Notes under the pieces: model-generated
What the model was told of the DNA's origin: nothing
Databases searched by the model: none
The model's input: only the letters and a program-made list of their open reading frames with translations
NCBI GenBank assembly: GCA_023145835.1
Contig: JAGLDH010000138.1
Location: 1-42,888 of the forward strand
DNA from: Methylococcales bacterium
GTDB taxonomy: Bacteria; Pseudomonadota; Gammaproteobacteria; Methylococcales; Methylomonadaceae
Direction: 5' to 3'
DNA: 42,888 nt
Translations under genes and position numbers: made by a program
Shown here: piece by piece, positions 7,137-20,782 of the stretch
Numbering within the stretch: position 1 is the first letter of the stretch
How the letters are laid out: each line of letters starts with the position of its first letter

Positions 7137-8822
7137 ATGAATAGTAAAAAAATGTCAAATAGGTTACTTATATTTTATGCAAGAATTTTTTCACTCACAA
7201 TAATGCTGGTTGTAACAGGTATGTCCTACGCGGTAGACCATTCTTCAAATTCAGAAAAATTTTCTGTTAATTTAATTAGAAACAATAAACAACAAAAGTT
7301 GCAAGCTTTAAGGTTAGGCGTTTATCAGACTCGCATAGAGGCTGATAAAGTTGTTATAAAGTTACGCCAGCTTGGCTTTGATACAAGAATAAAGCAGTTA
7401 AATCATGGGTATATAGTGAATGCAGGTGCTTTTTCATCCGTATTAAATTTTGACCGAGCTTTAAATCGTTTAAAGAAGGCAGGGCTAGGAGATAACGTTA
7501 TTGTGGTAAAGGTGAATAAAGGTGTCACCCCAACTAAATTTATAAAGACACGTTCCACAGTTTTTACACCCCACACTTCTGGTACTCAGGACAAAAGTGG
7601 AATGGATAAATATGTTCCAAAAGAACATTATGTAAAGCTTGAACAAGAAGTTGAGGCTCTTAAAGCTCAAATGCTGTCGTTATTAGAGACGTTGGCGCTA
7701 CCCGAGCAAGATTTAAATGCGGAGATGAGAGTAAAAGAAAATGAAAAAGAAAGAAAACCAAAACCACAGATGTGGGCAAAGGAATCGCAGGGTGAAGAGA
7801 GTAAACCTGCTAAAGTAAAAACGAATAAAAATAATGAACGAATTGAAGGCAAAGAAGAGGCTAATCGAGAAGAAGAAGCAAAAGAAGCTAAAAGAGGGTT
7901 AGATACTTTTTTACGAGGTAAAAAAGTATTGTATAAACCTGGTGAACTTCAGCTTGAATTTAATTTGGCTTATGGACTGGATACTGCCGTCAATACCTTT
8001 GGGTTTTCCCCTGCAACTACCGCGACCTCGTCAAATGCTAAATCAACGACTCGTTCAGTGAATAGCAGCCTTACTATGCGATATGGGGTTTTTGATGATT
8101 TGGAGTTTACTTTCTCCGTCCCTTATGGTTATTTTGAACAAGATTCTGATAATCAACCTTTTAATAAAGTAGTGAAACCCGAGTGTAAAAAAGATCAGGT
8201 GAGCAGTGATGCGTCACAGTGTACAACGCCTGGAGGGGGGGAGGAGTTTGTTGAAACAGCCCCTGTAAGCCATACAAATATATTGGGAGTTGGAGATATT
8301 AGTGGAACACTTAGCTACAATGTTTTATCTGAAAAAGGAAATATTCCAAGTGTTAGTTTGAGCTTAAGTGGTCAGGCTCCTACAGGAAATTATAATAGGG
8401 GGTTAGGAAGTGGTTTCTGGGGTGTTGGAGGAAACTTATCACTGGTTAAAACAATTGACCCTGTCGTTTTTTTTGGTTCTCTTGGATATTTTTCTACATT
8501 TGAAGAGCGGGGGATTGATCTTTCTGATCAAGTTTCGTACTCAATTGGCGCAGGTTATTCTATGAATGACCGTGTTAGCTTTTCTACCGCCTTGTCTGGA
8601 CGTTTCTCCGGTCGTAAGAAGGAGGATGGAATTGAACGCCCAGGGTCATCTGTGGATACACATTCTCTTCAGTTTAATACTACTATCCAATTAACTAAAC
8701 GGCTTTCTGTTGAACCCTATGTAGGTTTTGGTGTAACTAAGGATGCTTCAGACTTTGTAGTTGGATTAAGTTTTCCATATCGGTTTGGAGACAAGTTTCC
8801 ATTACCGTTTTTATCAAATTAA
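7137..8822 (+). CDS. Outer-membrane beta-barrel with SPOR-like and coiled-coil domains (FapF-like channel)
   Basis: The protein has 561 aa. Residues 1-32 are a signal peptide (hydrophobic core, GMSYA). Residues about 57-127 look like a SPOR-type domain (LGVYQTRIEADKVVIKLRQL, then VNAGAFSS), which in other proteins binds denuded peptidoglycan. Residues about 164-186 form a short coiled coil, and 195-255 a very charged Lys/Glu linker. From about 262 to the end are alternating amphipathic strands of a phenol-degradation/MetA-like barrel, ending near the C-terminus with an aromatic-containing strand. Coiled coil, linker and barrel in this order match FapF, the trimeric amyloid-export channel of Pseudomonas; the SPOR domain is extra. 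A second ATG six codons in is possible, and neither start has a good ribosome-binding site. A run of seven G lies at 8235-8241. The role as exporter of the repeat proteins is inferred from context. Confidence 0.72.
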   Translation: MNSKKMSNRLLIFYARIFSLTIMLVVTGMSYAVDHSSNSEKFSVNLIRNNKQQKLQALRLGVYQTRIEADKVVIKLRQLGFDTRIKQLNHGYIVNAGAFSSVLNFDRALNRLKKAGLGDNVIVVKVNKGVTPTKFIKTRSTVFTPHTSGTQDKSGMDKYVPKEHYVKLEQEVEALKAQMLSLLETLALPEQDLNAEMRVKENEKERKPKPQMWAKESQGEESKPAKVKTNKNNERIEGKEEANREEEAKEAKRGLDTFLRGKKVLYKPGELQLEFNLAYGLDTAVNTFGFSPATTATSSNAKSTTRSVNSSLTMRYGVFDDLEFTFSVPYGYFEQDSDNQPFNKVVKPECKKDQVSSDASQCTTPGGGEEFVETAPVSHTNILGVGDISGTLSYNVLSEKGNIPSVSLSLSGQAPTGNYNRGLGSGFWGVGGNLSLVKTIDPVVFFGSLGYFSTFEERGIDLSDQVSYSIGAGYSMNDRVSFSTALSGRFSGRKKEDGIERPGSSVDTHSLQFNTTIQLTKRLSVEPYVGFGVTKDASDFVVGLSFPYRFGDKFPLPFLSN

Positions 8823-9191
8823 ATGGGCGGATCTTTATTTGCTTTGGAAGTCCACCCTGAGTTCACACAGTTGGAATCATATTTTTTGAATAAATCAGGC
8901 TTGGAAGTTTCAACCAAGTCACAACATGTGTGCTTCCTATTATATAGTGAGTACATTATAAGCATATTTTTTATCAAAAATAATACTTAAGAATAAAAAA
9001 AGAGCATAGTTAATACAGGTATCTGAGTAATTTCCACGAAACTTAGCTATTTCAAGAAGCACAAACAGAGGGTTTTTTAGGAGAGACTATTTAACTGATT
9101 TATTTAGGTTACTAGAAGTATGGTTTTATTGATTAAATAAACTGCTATAATATTTCGATTTATTTGTTTCAATATTGGGCGAGAGATTTGC
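8823..9191. other. Intergenic region upstream of dapA
   Basis: This 369-bp gap marks the change from the accessory surface region to core genes. It holds no ORF. Its recognisable content is the extended -10 box at 9143-9151 in front of dapA. Confidence 0.4.
9143..9151 (+). promoter_or_regulatory. Extended -10 promoter box for dapA
   Basis: TGCTATAAT is a consensus TATAAT preceded by the TG of an extended -10 element, about 40 bp before the dapA ATG. No strong -35 hexamer is seen at the usual distance; extended -10 promoters often lack one. Confidence 0.5.
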
Positions 9192-10067
9192 ATGATTCAA
9201 GGTAGTATCGTTGCTTTAGTAACACCAATGGATAATCAGGGAGCGGTTGACAGAGAGAGTCTTGAAAAATTAGTAGATTACCATATTCAACAAGGTACAG
9301 ATGCTATTGTTGCTATGGGGACTACAGGTGAGTCTGCAACACTTGATGAAGATGAGCATTGTAACGTTATAAAATGGGTTGTTGAATATGTGGCGGGAAG
9401 AATACCCGTTATAGCAGGTACAGGCGCTAATTCTACTACTGAAGCCATTTTTTTGACACAAAGAGCAAAAGATGTGGGAGCAGATGCTTGTCTTTTGGTG
9501 ACACCTTATTATAACAAACCTACACAAGAAGGACTTTTTCTACATTATCAGGCTGTTGCTGGCGCAGTAGATATTCCTCAGATTTTATATAACGTGCCTG
9601 GGCGAACGGCTTGTGATATGTTGCCGGAAACTATTGCTAAATTATCTTTTATAGATAATATCGTGGGTGTTAAGGATGCAACAGGAGAACTGGATAGACT
9701 TAAAACAATCCGTAGTTTGTGTGGTGATGATTTCGCTATTTATTCTGGTGATGATGCAACGAGTTGTGAGTTTTGTTTATTAGGTGGTAATGGCTCAATT
9801 ACTGTTACCGGAAATGTAGCACCAAAATCAGTTCATGAAATGATTGATGCTGCAATGAGTGGGAATAGAGATGCAGCTATATCAATCGATAAAAAACTGG
9901 TTGGATTACATGAAAAATTATTTATTCAATCAAGCCCTATTCCTGTTAAATGGGCTGTTTCAGAGCTAGGTCTAATGGGGGATGGTATTCGTTTACCATT
10001 GACTTGGTTAACAGATGATTGTTTTGAGGCTGTACGGAATGCGATGAAGCAAGCAGAAGTGATTTAA
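9192..10067 (+). CDS. dapA: 4-hydroxy-tetrahydrodipicolinate synthase
   Basis: DapA condenses pyruvate with aspartate-semialdehyde, the first step committed to lysine and diaminopimelate, in the cytoplasm. At 291 aa it matches the E. coli enzyme in length. Visible motifs are GTTGESATL (substrate-binding Thr pair), TPYYNKPTQEG, LYNVPGRT (catalytic Tyr and the Arg that binds the substrate carboxylate) and GVKDATG (Schiff-base Lys). The gene starts at the ATG after GGGCGAGAGA. bamC begins two bases after its stop, the usual gammaproteobacterial dapA-bamC pair. Confidence 0.97.
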   Translation: MIQGSIVALVTPMDNQGAVDRESLEKLVDYHIQQGTDAIVAMGTTGESATLDEDEHCNVIKWVVEYVAGRIPVIAGTGANSTTEAIFLTQRAKDVGADACLLVTPYYNKPTQEGLFLHYQAVAGAVDIPQILYNVPGRTACDMLPETIAKLSFIDNIVGVKDATGELDRLKTIRSLCGDDFAIYSGDDATSCEFCLLGGNGSITVTGNVAPKSVHEMIDAAMSGNRDAAISIDKKLVGLHEKLFIQSSPIPVKWAVSELGLMGDGIRLPLTWLTDDCFEAVRNAMKQAEVI

Positions 10068-10069
10068 CA

Positions 10070-10726
10070 ATGATAAACAATATGGCTCGTTTACTCATCA
10101 GTTTTTTAATATTGATAACGATTTCTTCTTGTGGCTTTATGAAGGATTATTTTCCAGATAAGGAGCAAGACTATCAATTAAAGAAAGAGATTCCTGTACT
10201 AGTTATCCCCTCTGATCTATCCGGTAACAAAGCTTATCCATTTGGTGCCGGTTTTTCTAATGATAAAGAACTTGTTCATGAAGATGTTTCTAATAAAAAG
10301 AATGACTTTGTTGTAAGTGGAAATCAAACGATAAAAACTGTTGATTTAATTAAATATTCTGATAAATCGACACGATTAAAAATTACTGATACATTTATTA
10401 GGTCTTGGCGAATAGTAGGTAAAGCATTGAGTCGGCACTCCATTGAAATAACGAATAGGGATGTGTTAAAAGGTATTTATTTTGTCCAATATGATCCAGA
10501 TTTTAAGAAAGTTGAAGATGGATCACTTTGGGATGAATTTTTATTTATTTTTGGAGCAGATCCAGCAAAAGAAAGAGAGTTTAGGGTTCAGCTCGTCGAG
10601 AACATAAATGGAACTGAAGTTGTTGTGCTTGATAATAGTGATACCGAAGCTTCAGAAGGGCCGGGTCTAGCACTACTTAATGTGTTGTATGAATCAATAA
10701 AGAAAGATTTGGCTAAAAAAAAGTAA
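10070..10726 (+). CDS. bamC: Outer-membrane assembly lipoprotein BamC (NlpB), short form
   Basis: BamC is an accessory lipoprotein of the beta-barrel assembly machine. The 218-aa product has a signal peptide with lipobox ISSCG, followed by the conserved N-terminal segment with DYQLKKEIPVLVIPSDL that contacts BamD in the family. One helix-grip-type domain follows (about 100-210, including RSWRIVGKALSR and DGSLWDEFLFIFGAD). E. coli BamC has about 344 residues and two such domains, so the second appears to be absent. The gene follows dapA with a two-base gap and is surely co-transcribed with it. Identification rests on the dapA context and the N-terminal motif. Confidence 0.85.
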   Translation: MINNMARLLISFLILITISSCGFMKDYFPDKEQDYQLKKEIPVLVIPSDLSGNKAYPFGAGFSNDKELVHEDVSNKKNDFVVSGNQTIKTVDLIKYSDKSTRLKITDTFIRSWRIVGKALSRHSIEITNRDVLKGIYFVQYDPDFKKVEDGSLWDEFLFIFGADPAKEREFRVQLVENINGTEVVVLDNSDTEASEGPGLALLNVLYESIKKDLAKKK

Positions 10727-11054
10727 TATATTAAAAATACATTTCATTTGAATGTTTTAGAGTAGGTTGGTTTGCTCTTTTGGCTAACTATATTTCAACA
10801 GTAGGTATCTTAGCCAATAGCTGTCAGTGCATGCGTACTAAATAACTCATTCTATAAATAATAACTTGAGAGAAGTAAAACTTTTTCGTGACCAATTAAG
10901 TTAAGCGTCCTTGAGAGAGTGAATCAATTACTATTTCTATCTTTTAAGTTAAGGGTACTTCTATTAATTGAATGGATATTTTGGTTCTCAACTTTCTCAT
11001 CCACAATAAATAGAGAAGCCCTTAAGACTCTTTATTCTTTTATCTAATAAATCC
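10727..11054. other. Intergenic region between bamC and purL
   Basis: This 328-bp gap contains no gene. Its last third is occupied by a small palindromic element (10946-11030) that ends 24 bases before the purL start, so it probably lies in the purL leader. Confidence 0.5.
10946..11030. repeat. Palindromic MITE-like element, family A, short copy
   Basis: The left arm contains TTAAGGGTACTTCTATTAATT (10950-10969) and the right arm AATAAATAGAGAAGCCCTTAA (11005-11025). The arms are imperfect inverted repeats of each other. Both match the arms of the longer element at 28936-29110. The 85-bp size, no coding capacity and second copy in the window fit a miniature inverted-repeat element. Confidence 0.6.
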
Positions 11055-14000
11055 ATGTTGAAAATCCTCGGAACATCTGCTCTTTCTGAATATCGTTTAA
11101 ACCAATTGCTCGTTCGGCTTAAATCTGTAAACGCTGCTATTAGTGGGGTTTCGTCTAGATTTATTCATTTTATTGAGGTTGATAGAGAGTTAAATGATCA
11201 AGAAATAAAAATGCTTAATCGTTTGTTAACGTATGGTTTTGAAGACCCTGGGATTGAAATAAAAGGACAGACTTTTTTGGTCGTACCTCGGCCTGGGACT
11301 ATTTCTCCTTGGTCAAGTAAAGCGACAGAAATTGTTGAACGATGTGGGCTTACTTCTGTAAAGCGAATCGAAAGAGGTACAGAATATACTATTTCTAGCC
11401 AGCAAATTTTAAATGAAATAGAAAAACAAAAGATTACCACCTTGCTTCATGACAGAATGACTCAAAGTGTTTTTGATAATGATAAAGGTCTTGATTTATT
11501 TCTTCATCATGACCCCCAGGCTTTAAAAACAGTTGCAGTTACCGAACAAGGTCGTGATGCCTTGGTGTTGGCAAATTCGGATTTGGGACTTGCTTTATCT
11601 AATGATGAAATTGATTATTTAACCAAAAATTTTGAAGCACTGGGTAGAAATCCCAGTGATGTTGAATTAATGATGTTTGCCCAAGCAAACTCAGAGCATT
11701 GTCGACATAAAATTTTTAATGCTAGCTGGACGATTGATGGGGAAGAGCAAGCCAAATCCTTATTTAGCATGATTCGTAATACGGCTGATAAAAACCCAGA
11801 AGGTATTTTATCGGCTTATAGTGATAACGCATCGGTTGCAGAAGGATCAAAAACTCATGTTTTTATTCGCAACCCTCAGTCGGGTGAGTATTCTTATATT
11901 GAAGAAGATGCGCATTTATTGATGAAAGTAGAAACACATAATCATCCTACTGCTATTTCTCCTTATCCTGGTGCTGCTACTGGTTCTGGTGGTGAAATTC
12001 GAGATGAAGGGGCGACTGGACGTGGTTCTGCTACTAAAGCAGGGTTAACAGGTTTTACAGTTTCTCATCTTAAAATCCCTGGTTTTAAACAACCGTGGGA
12101 AGAGAATTATGGTAAGCCAGAACGCATTTCTTCTGCGTTAGATATTATGTTAGAAGGGCCGGTCGGTGGTGCTGCGTTTAATAATGAATTTGGTCGTCCG
12201 AATATTGCTGGATATTTTCGTAGTTTTGAACAACCTTCTGAAACAGGCAAAGATAACGAGTACAGAGGCTATCATAAGCCAATTATGATTGCGGGTGGTA
12301 TGGGTAATATTCGCCCTATGTTAGTTGATAAACATGTAATTCCTGTGGGTTCATTAATTATTATTTTGGGTGGCCCAGCGATGTTGATTGGTTTGGGTGG
12401 TAGTGCTGCATCATCACAAGCATCAGGAGAAAGTGCGGCAGAATTAGATTTTGCTTCAGTGCAACGAGAAAACCCAGAAATGGAGCGTCGTTGTCAAGAA
12501 GTGATTAATCACTGTAATGCGATGGGGGATAATACTCCAATCATCTCAATACATGATATTGGTGCTGGTGGTCTATCTAATGCTGTTCCAGAAATTATCC
12601 ATGACTGCGAGAGAGGAGGGCGCTTTGAATTACGGAATGTCAATAATGCTGATAAAGGCATGTCACCTATGCAAATTTGGTGTAATGAAGCACAGGAGCG
12701 TTATGTAGTCGCCATAAGCCCAAAATCATTGGGTTTGTTTGAATCATTTTGTGAGCGTGAGCATTGTTTGTACGCTGTGATTGGTGAGGCAACTGACGAG
12801 GAACACTTGAGTTTAAGTGATGATTGGTTAGGGGGTAAACCTGTTGATATTCCAATGTCTGTTTTATTTGGCAAGTCACCAAAAATACATAAAGATGTTA
12901 AGCATGTTACTCGTGATTTAAAAGCGATAGATATTACTGATGTTGAGTTGCCTGAAGCTGTTGATCGCGTGTTGGCATTTCCTGCGGTTGCAGATAAAAG
13001 TTTTTTGATTCATATCGGTGATCGTTCAGTTACAGGGTTGGTTGCGCGTGATCAAATGGTAGGGCCTTGGCAAGTGCCGGTTGCGGATGTTGCTGTGACT
13101 GCTTCTGGTTTTCAAGCGCTAACAGGTGAAGCAATGGCAATGGGAGAAAGAACGCCTCTTGCTATTATTAATGCACCTGCTTCTGGACGTATGGCGATAG
13201 CAGAATCATTAACTAATCTTGCTGCTTCACAAGTCGAATCATTAAATAAAGTTAAAATTTCTGCTAACTGGATGGCTGCTTCAGGGAGTGAAGGTGAGGA
13301 TGCTGCTTTATTTGATACAGTAAAAACGGTGGGTATGGAACTATGCCCACAATTAGGTATTGCCATCCCTGTTGGTAAAGATTCTTTGTCGATGAAAACG
13401 GTATGGAATGAAAATGGTAAGGATAAAGTGATGACATCACCTTTATCATTAATTATTACAGCATTTGCACCGGTTGTAGATGTTAGAAAAACGTTAACAC
13501 CTGAATTAAAACATGAAGATAGTGTGCTTATTTTACTTGATTTGGGGGTGGGTAAAAATCGTTTAGGTGGCTCGGTTTTAGCACAAGTTTATAATCAGAT
13601 AGGTAATGAGTCTCCTGATTTAGAATGTGTTGAGAGTTTTAAATCTTTCTTTAGTGCGATACAAACTTTAAATAGCCAAGATAAATTGTTGGCATATCAT
13701 GATCGCTCTGATGGTGGCTTGTTAGCAACAATTACTGAAATGGTTTTTGCCGGTCGTAAAGGTGCAGAAATAGAATTAGATGGTTTGGTGGGAGAAAGTA
13801 GTGATGTATTGGCAGCACTATTTAATGAAGAGTTAGGTGCCGTTATTCAAGTTAAACAAACTGATGTGGCTGATGTTATTGATTTTTTTAATGATGCTGG
13901 TTTGAGTCAATGTACACATTTGATTGGTTGGGTGATAGAAGAACAGCAACAATTAAATGTCACTTTTCAAGGTAAAGAAATCTTTGCTGCTAAACGAGCA

Positions 14001-14936
14001 ACGCTACAACAAACTTGGTCAGAGGTAAGTTATAGAATGCAAGCATTGCGCGATAACCCAGATTGTGCAAAGCAACAATTTGATCGTATTACTGATGATA
14101 GTGACCCTGGGTTAACATCAACATTAACTTATGATGTAAATGAAAATATTATTGTTCAATTTTCTAATGCTAATCGGCCTAAAGTTGCTATTTTAAGAGA
14201 GCAAGGCGTTAATGGTCATGTTGAAATGGCGGCTGCTTTTGATCGAGCTGGATTTACAGCAATAGATGTTCATATGAGTGATATTATTCAATCAAGAGTC
14301 TCCTTACAAGATTTTGTTGGGTTAGTTGCTTGCGGTGGTTTTTCTTATGGGGATGTCTTAGGGGCTGGTGGTGGTTGGGCTAAGTCCATTTTATTTAACG
14401 CTAAAGCCAGGGAAGAGTTTGCAGCTTTTTTTAATCGTAAAGACACTTTTGGTCTTGGTGTTTGTAATGGTTGTCAAATGATGTCTGGTTTAAAAGAAAT
14501 TATTCCTGGTGCAAAACATTGGCCAGAATTTAAGCGTAATAATTCGGAGCAATTTGAAGCTAGAGTTTCCATGGTCAAAGTACAATCTTCTCCTTCAATT
14601 TTAATGCAAGGAATGGATGGGTCGATATTACCCGTTGTGATAGCCCATGGAGAAGGACGCGTTAAATTTAGTAAAGCATCTAATATTGATAATGTATATG
14701 TGGCTCTAAGTTATGTCGATAATTATGGTGAGACAACCACCTCTTTTCCTTCTAATCCTAATGGCTCTCAAGAAGGAATTACTGGTTTAACAACAGAAGA
14801 TGGTCGATTTACTATTATGATGCCACATCCAGAGCGATGCTTTAGATCAATGCAAAATTCATGGTATCCAGAAGATTGGAAAGAAGATGGAGCATGGATG
14901 AGAATGTTTAGAAATGCAAGAGTTTGGGTTGGTTAA
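11055..14936 (+). CDS. purL: Phosphoribosylformylglycinamidine synthase, large single-chain form
   Basis: PurL converts FGAR, glutamine and ATP to FGAM in purine synthesis, in the cytoplasm. The 1293-aa chain matches the gammaproteobacterial single-chain enzyme. The order is an N-terminal PurS-like domain (about 1-150), a linker, two AIRS-like synthase halves with the metal/ATP motif [20 protein letters not shown] near residue 295, and a C-terminal class I glutaminase. In the glutaminase, the nucleophile Cys lies in [11 protein letters not shown] and the His/Glu pair in [10 protein letters not shown]. It stands alone. Its start lies 24 bases after a palindromic element that may shape its leader RNA. 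Confidence 0.98.
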   Translation: MLKILGTSALSEYRLNQLLVRLKSVNAAISGVSSRFIHFIEVDRELNDQEIKMLNRLLTYGFEDPGIEIKGQTFLVVPRPGTISPWSSKATEIVERCGLTSVKRIERGTEYTISSQQILNEIEKQKITTLLHDRMTQSVFDNDKGLDLFLHHDPQALKTVAVTEQGRDALVLANSDLGLALSNDEIDYLTKNFEALGRNPSDVELMMFAQANSEHCRHKIFNASWTIDGEEQAKSLFSMIRNTADKNPEGILSAYSDNASVAEGSKTHVFIRNPQSGEYSYIEEDAHLLMKVETHNHPTAISPYPGAATGSGGEIRDEGATGRGSATKAGLTGFTVSHLKIPGFKQPWEENYGKPERISSALDIMLEGPVGGAAFNNEFGRPNIAGYFRSFEQPSETGKDNEYRGYHKPIMIAGGMGNIRPMLVDKHVIPVGSLIIILGGPAMLIGLGGSAASSQASGESAAELDFASVQRENPEMERRCQEVINHCNAMGDNTPIISIHDIGAGGLSNAVPEIIHDCERGGRFELRNVNNADKGMSPMQIWCNEAQERYVVAISPKSLGLFESFCEREHCLYAVIGEATDEEHLSLSDDWLGGKPVDIPMSVLFGKSPKIHKDVKHVTRDLKAIDITDVELPEAVDRVLAFPAVADKSFLIHIGDRSVTGLVARDQMVGPWQVPVADVAVTASGFQALTGEAMAMGERTPLAIINAPASGRMAIAESLTNLAASQVESLNKVKISANWMAASGSEGEDAALFDTVKTVGMELCPQLGIAIPVGKDSLSMKTVWNENGKDKVMTSPLSLIITAFAPVVDVRKTLTPELKHEDSVLILLDLGVGKNRLGGSVLAQVYNQIGNESPDLECVESFKSFFSAIQTLNSQDKLLAYHDRSDGGLLATITEMVFAGRKGAEIELDGLVGESSDVLAALFNEELGAVIQVKQTDVADVIDFFNDAGLSQCTHLIGWVIEEQQQLNVTFQGKEIFAAKRATLQQTWSEVSYRMQALRDNPDCAKQQFDRITDDSDPGLTSTLTYDVNENIIVQFSNANRPKVAILREQGVNGHVEMAAAFDRAGFTAIDVHMSDIIQSRVSLQDFVGLVACGGFSYGDVLGAGGGWAKSILFNAKAREEFAAFFNRKDTFGLGVCNGCQMMSGLKEIIPGAKHWPEFKRNNSEQFEARVSMVKVQSSPSILMQGMDGSILPVVIAHGEGRVKFSKASNIDNVYVALSYVDNYGETTTSFPSNPNGSQEGITGLTTEDGRFTIMMPHPERCFRSMQNSWYPEDWKEDGAWMRMFRNARVWVG

Positions 14937-16879
<1,943 letters not shown>

Positions 16880-16881
16880 TA

Positions 16882-19004
<2,123 letters not shown>

Positions 19005-19168
19005 GCTAGAATAAGAAAGAGTACGTTGAAATAGCGATAGTTTTTTTGTCATTTTTATGATTTATCATTAGGAAATGGTGGAATAGATTATCGCTTTTCT
19101 AACATCTGCTATTCAACAGGTTATTTTTAGTTATTTTGATAAATATAAAACTATAGAGCGTTCATTAA

Positions 19169-19486
19169 ATGGTAAATAATAATGTATTAAGAAAAATAGG
19201 AATAACATTTGATTTTGTCAAAATTTTAATGATGGTATTAGTATTACTTATTCTTCATCTGCAATATCGTTTGTGGACTGGTGATGGTAATGTTTTTCAA
19301 GTTCAAGAATATCAACAACGATTAGATGGTTTAGCTAAAGACGTAAAGATGAAAAAAGAACGTAATGATGCTTTGTATGCCGAAGTACTTGATTTAAGAA
19401 AGGGACAGGCGGCAATAGAGGAGCGAGCTCGATATGAGTTGGGTATGATTAAGGAAAATGAAACATTTTTTCAAGTTCTTGAGTAA
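19169..19486 (+). CDS. ftsB: Cell division protein FtsB
   Basis: This 105-aa bitopic inner-membrane protein has a single transmembrane helix at about residues 14-30 (ILMMVLVLLILHLQYRLW). A periplasmic coiled coil from about 40 to 75 follows, and the chain ends with EERARYELGMIKENETFF, typical of FtsB. It joins FtsL and FtsQ in the divisome. The family is recognised by size, topology and its place between eno and ispD. The ATG lies about 165 bp after the eno stop. Confidence 0.92.
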   Translation: MVNNNVLRKIGITFDFVKILMMVLVLLILHLQYRLWTGDGNVFQVQEYQQRLDGLAKDVKMKKERNDALYAEVLDLRKGQAAIEERARYELGMIKENETFFQVLE

Positions 19487-19574
19487 TTTTATTGCTTTTA
19501 ATCATAAAGATAATTAAGTCTTTCATCAATAATAAGTGGTTGGTTTTTCAGCTGACACTTTCAAAATTATTCAT

Positions 19575-20270
19575 ATGACAATGTCCAACAAAATTTGGGC
19601 TGTAGTGCCGGCTGCAGGTGTTGGTAAACGAATGCTAGCTGACAGACCAAAACAATATCTCCCATTAGCGGGTGAAACGGTGTTAGAACAAACCTTAAAA
19701 CGATTGTTGCAAGCACAGGTTTTTTCTTCTATAGCAGTCGCTATATCAAAAGAAGATCCTTATTGGCCTAATCTAGAAATTTTTAATCATAAGAAAATCA
19801 TTACTGCGAAAGGTGGAAAAGAGAGAGCTGATTCAGTTTTATCTGCGTTAAAATCATTGCGGGATAATGCTTCTGATACGGATTGGGTTTTAGTACATGA
19901 TGCAGCTCGTCCTTGTTTAACAAGTACAGATATTCATCTTCTTATTGATACTTTGCGGGATGATGATGTTGGTGGAATTTTAGCTATCTCTTCTCACGAT
20001 ACGTTAAAACAAGTAGAGAGTAAGAATATTATTAAAACGATAGATAGAAGTGCAATCTGGAAAGCACTAACGCCTCAAATGTTTCGTTACGGAATGTTAA
20101 AAAAGGCCTTGGAAATGGCAGAAGGTAATTCTGATATCACGGATGAAGCCAGTGCACTAGAAATACATGGCTTAACACCCAAAATAGTAGAAGGGCGGTC
20201 AGATAATATTAAAATCACTCGACCAGAAGACCTAGCGCTTGCAGAATTTTATATGGAGCATCAACAATGA
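19575..20270 (+). CDS. ispD: 2-C-methyl-D-erythritol 4-phosphate cytidylyltransferase
   Basis: IspD attaches CMP to methylerythritol phosphate in the non-mevalonate isoprenoid pathway. The nucleotide-binding motif [11 protein letters not shown], then [10 protein letters not shown], opens the domain; [10 protein letters not shown] and TDEASALE follow, and [12 protein letters not shown] ends it. I place the start at the ATG at 19575 because upstream in-frame codons back to 19536 encode no family sequence; the ATG at 19581 is equally possible. The length is 231 aa. The stop overlaps the ispF start by four bases. Confidence 0.95.
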   Translation: MTMSNKIWAVVPAAGVGKRMLADRPKQYLPLAGETVLEQTLKRLLQAQVFSSIAVAISKEDPYWPNLEIFNHKKIITAKGGKERADSVLSALKSLRDNASDTDWVLVHDAARPCLTSTDIHLLIDTLRDDDVGGILAISSHDTLKQVESKNIIKTIDRSAIWKALTPQMFRYGMLKKALEMAEGNSDITDEASALEIHGLTPKIVEGRSDNIKITRPEDLALAEFYMEHQQ

Positions 20271-20740
20271 TTAGAGTTGGACAAGGGTACGATGTACATC
20301 GCTTTATTGATGAGGGTGAGGTGATTCTTGGTGGTGTCACAATAGATTATGAGCAAGGTCTGGAGGCTCATTCTGATGGTGATGTTGTATTGCATGCTCT
20401 TTGTGATGCTTTGCTTGGTGCTGCAGCTTTAGGTGATATTGGAAAGCACTTTCCTGATACAGACCCCGAATTTAAAGGGGCTGATAGCCGAGTTTTATTA
20501 CGACATGTCTATAGTATTGTTCAAGATAAAGGATATAAACTGATTAATGCTGATATTACAATTATTGCCCAGGCACCAAAAATGGCACCTCATATTGTAG
20601 CAATGTGCACCCATATTGCTGATGATTTATTGGTAGAAATTGATTGTATTAATGTAAAGGCAACGACTACAGAAAAGTTAGGATTTGAAGGGCGTAAAGA
20701 AGGGATTGCTGTGCAGGCTATAGTGTTAGTTGAAACGTAA
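20267..20740 (+). CDS. ispF: 2-C-methyl-D-erythritol 2,4-cyclodiphosphate synthase
   Basis: IspF cyclises CDP-methylerythritol phosphate two steps after IspD in isoprenoid synthesis. The 157-aa chain has GYDVHRF (zinc ligands Asp and His), [37 protein letters not shown] and the closing [17 protein letters not shown]. Its ATG overlaps the ispD stop (ATGA), so the two are translationally coupled. Confidence 0.97.
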   Translation: MIRVGQGYDVHRFIDEGEVILGGVTIDYEQGLEAHSDGDVVLHALCDALLGAAALGDIGKHFPDTDPEFKGADSRVLLRHVYSIVQDKGYKLINADITIIAQAPKMAPHIVAMCTHIADDLLVEIDCINVKATTTEKLGFEGRKEGIAVQAIVLVET

Positions 20741-20745
20741 CGACA

Positions 20746-20770
20746 AGAAATTTACTATTTCTAGTTTTTT
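20746..20770 (+). terminator. Probable terminator after ispF
   Basis: An AGAAAT/ATTTCT stem with a five-base loop is followed by AG and six T. It lies just past the ispF stop, between convergent genes. The stem is short and AT-rich, so it is only moderately convincing. Confidence 0.45.
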
Positions 20771-20782
20771 AAATAATGGGCA

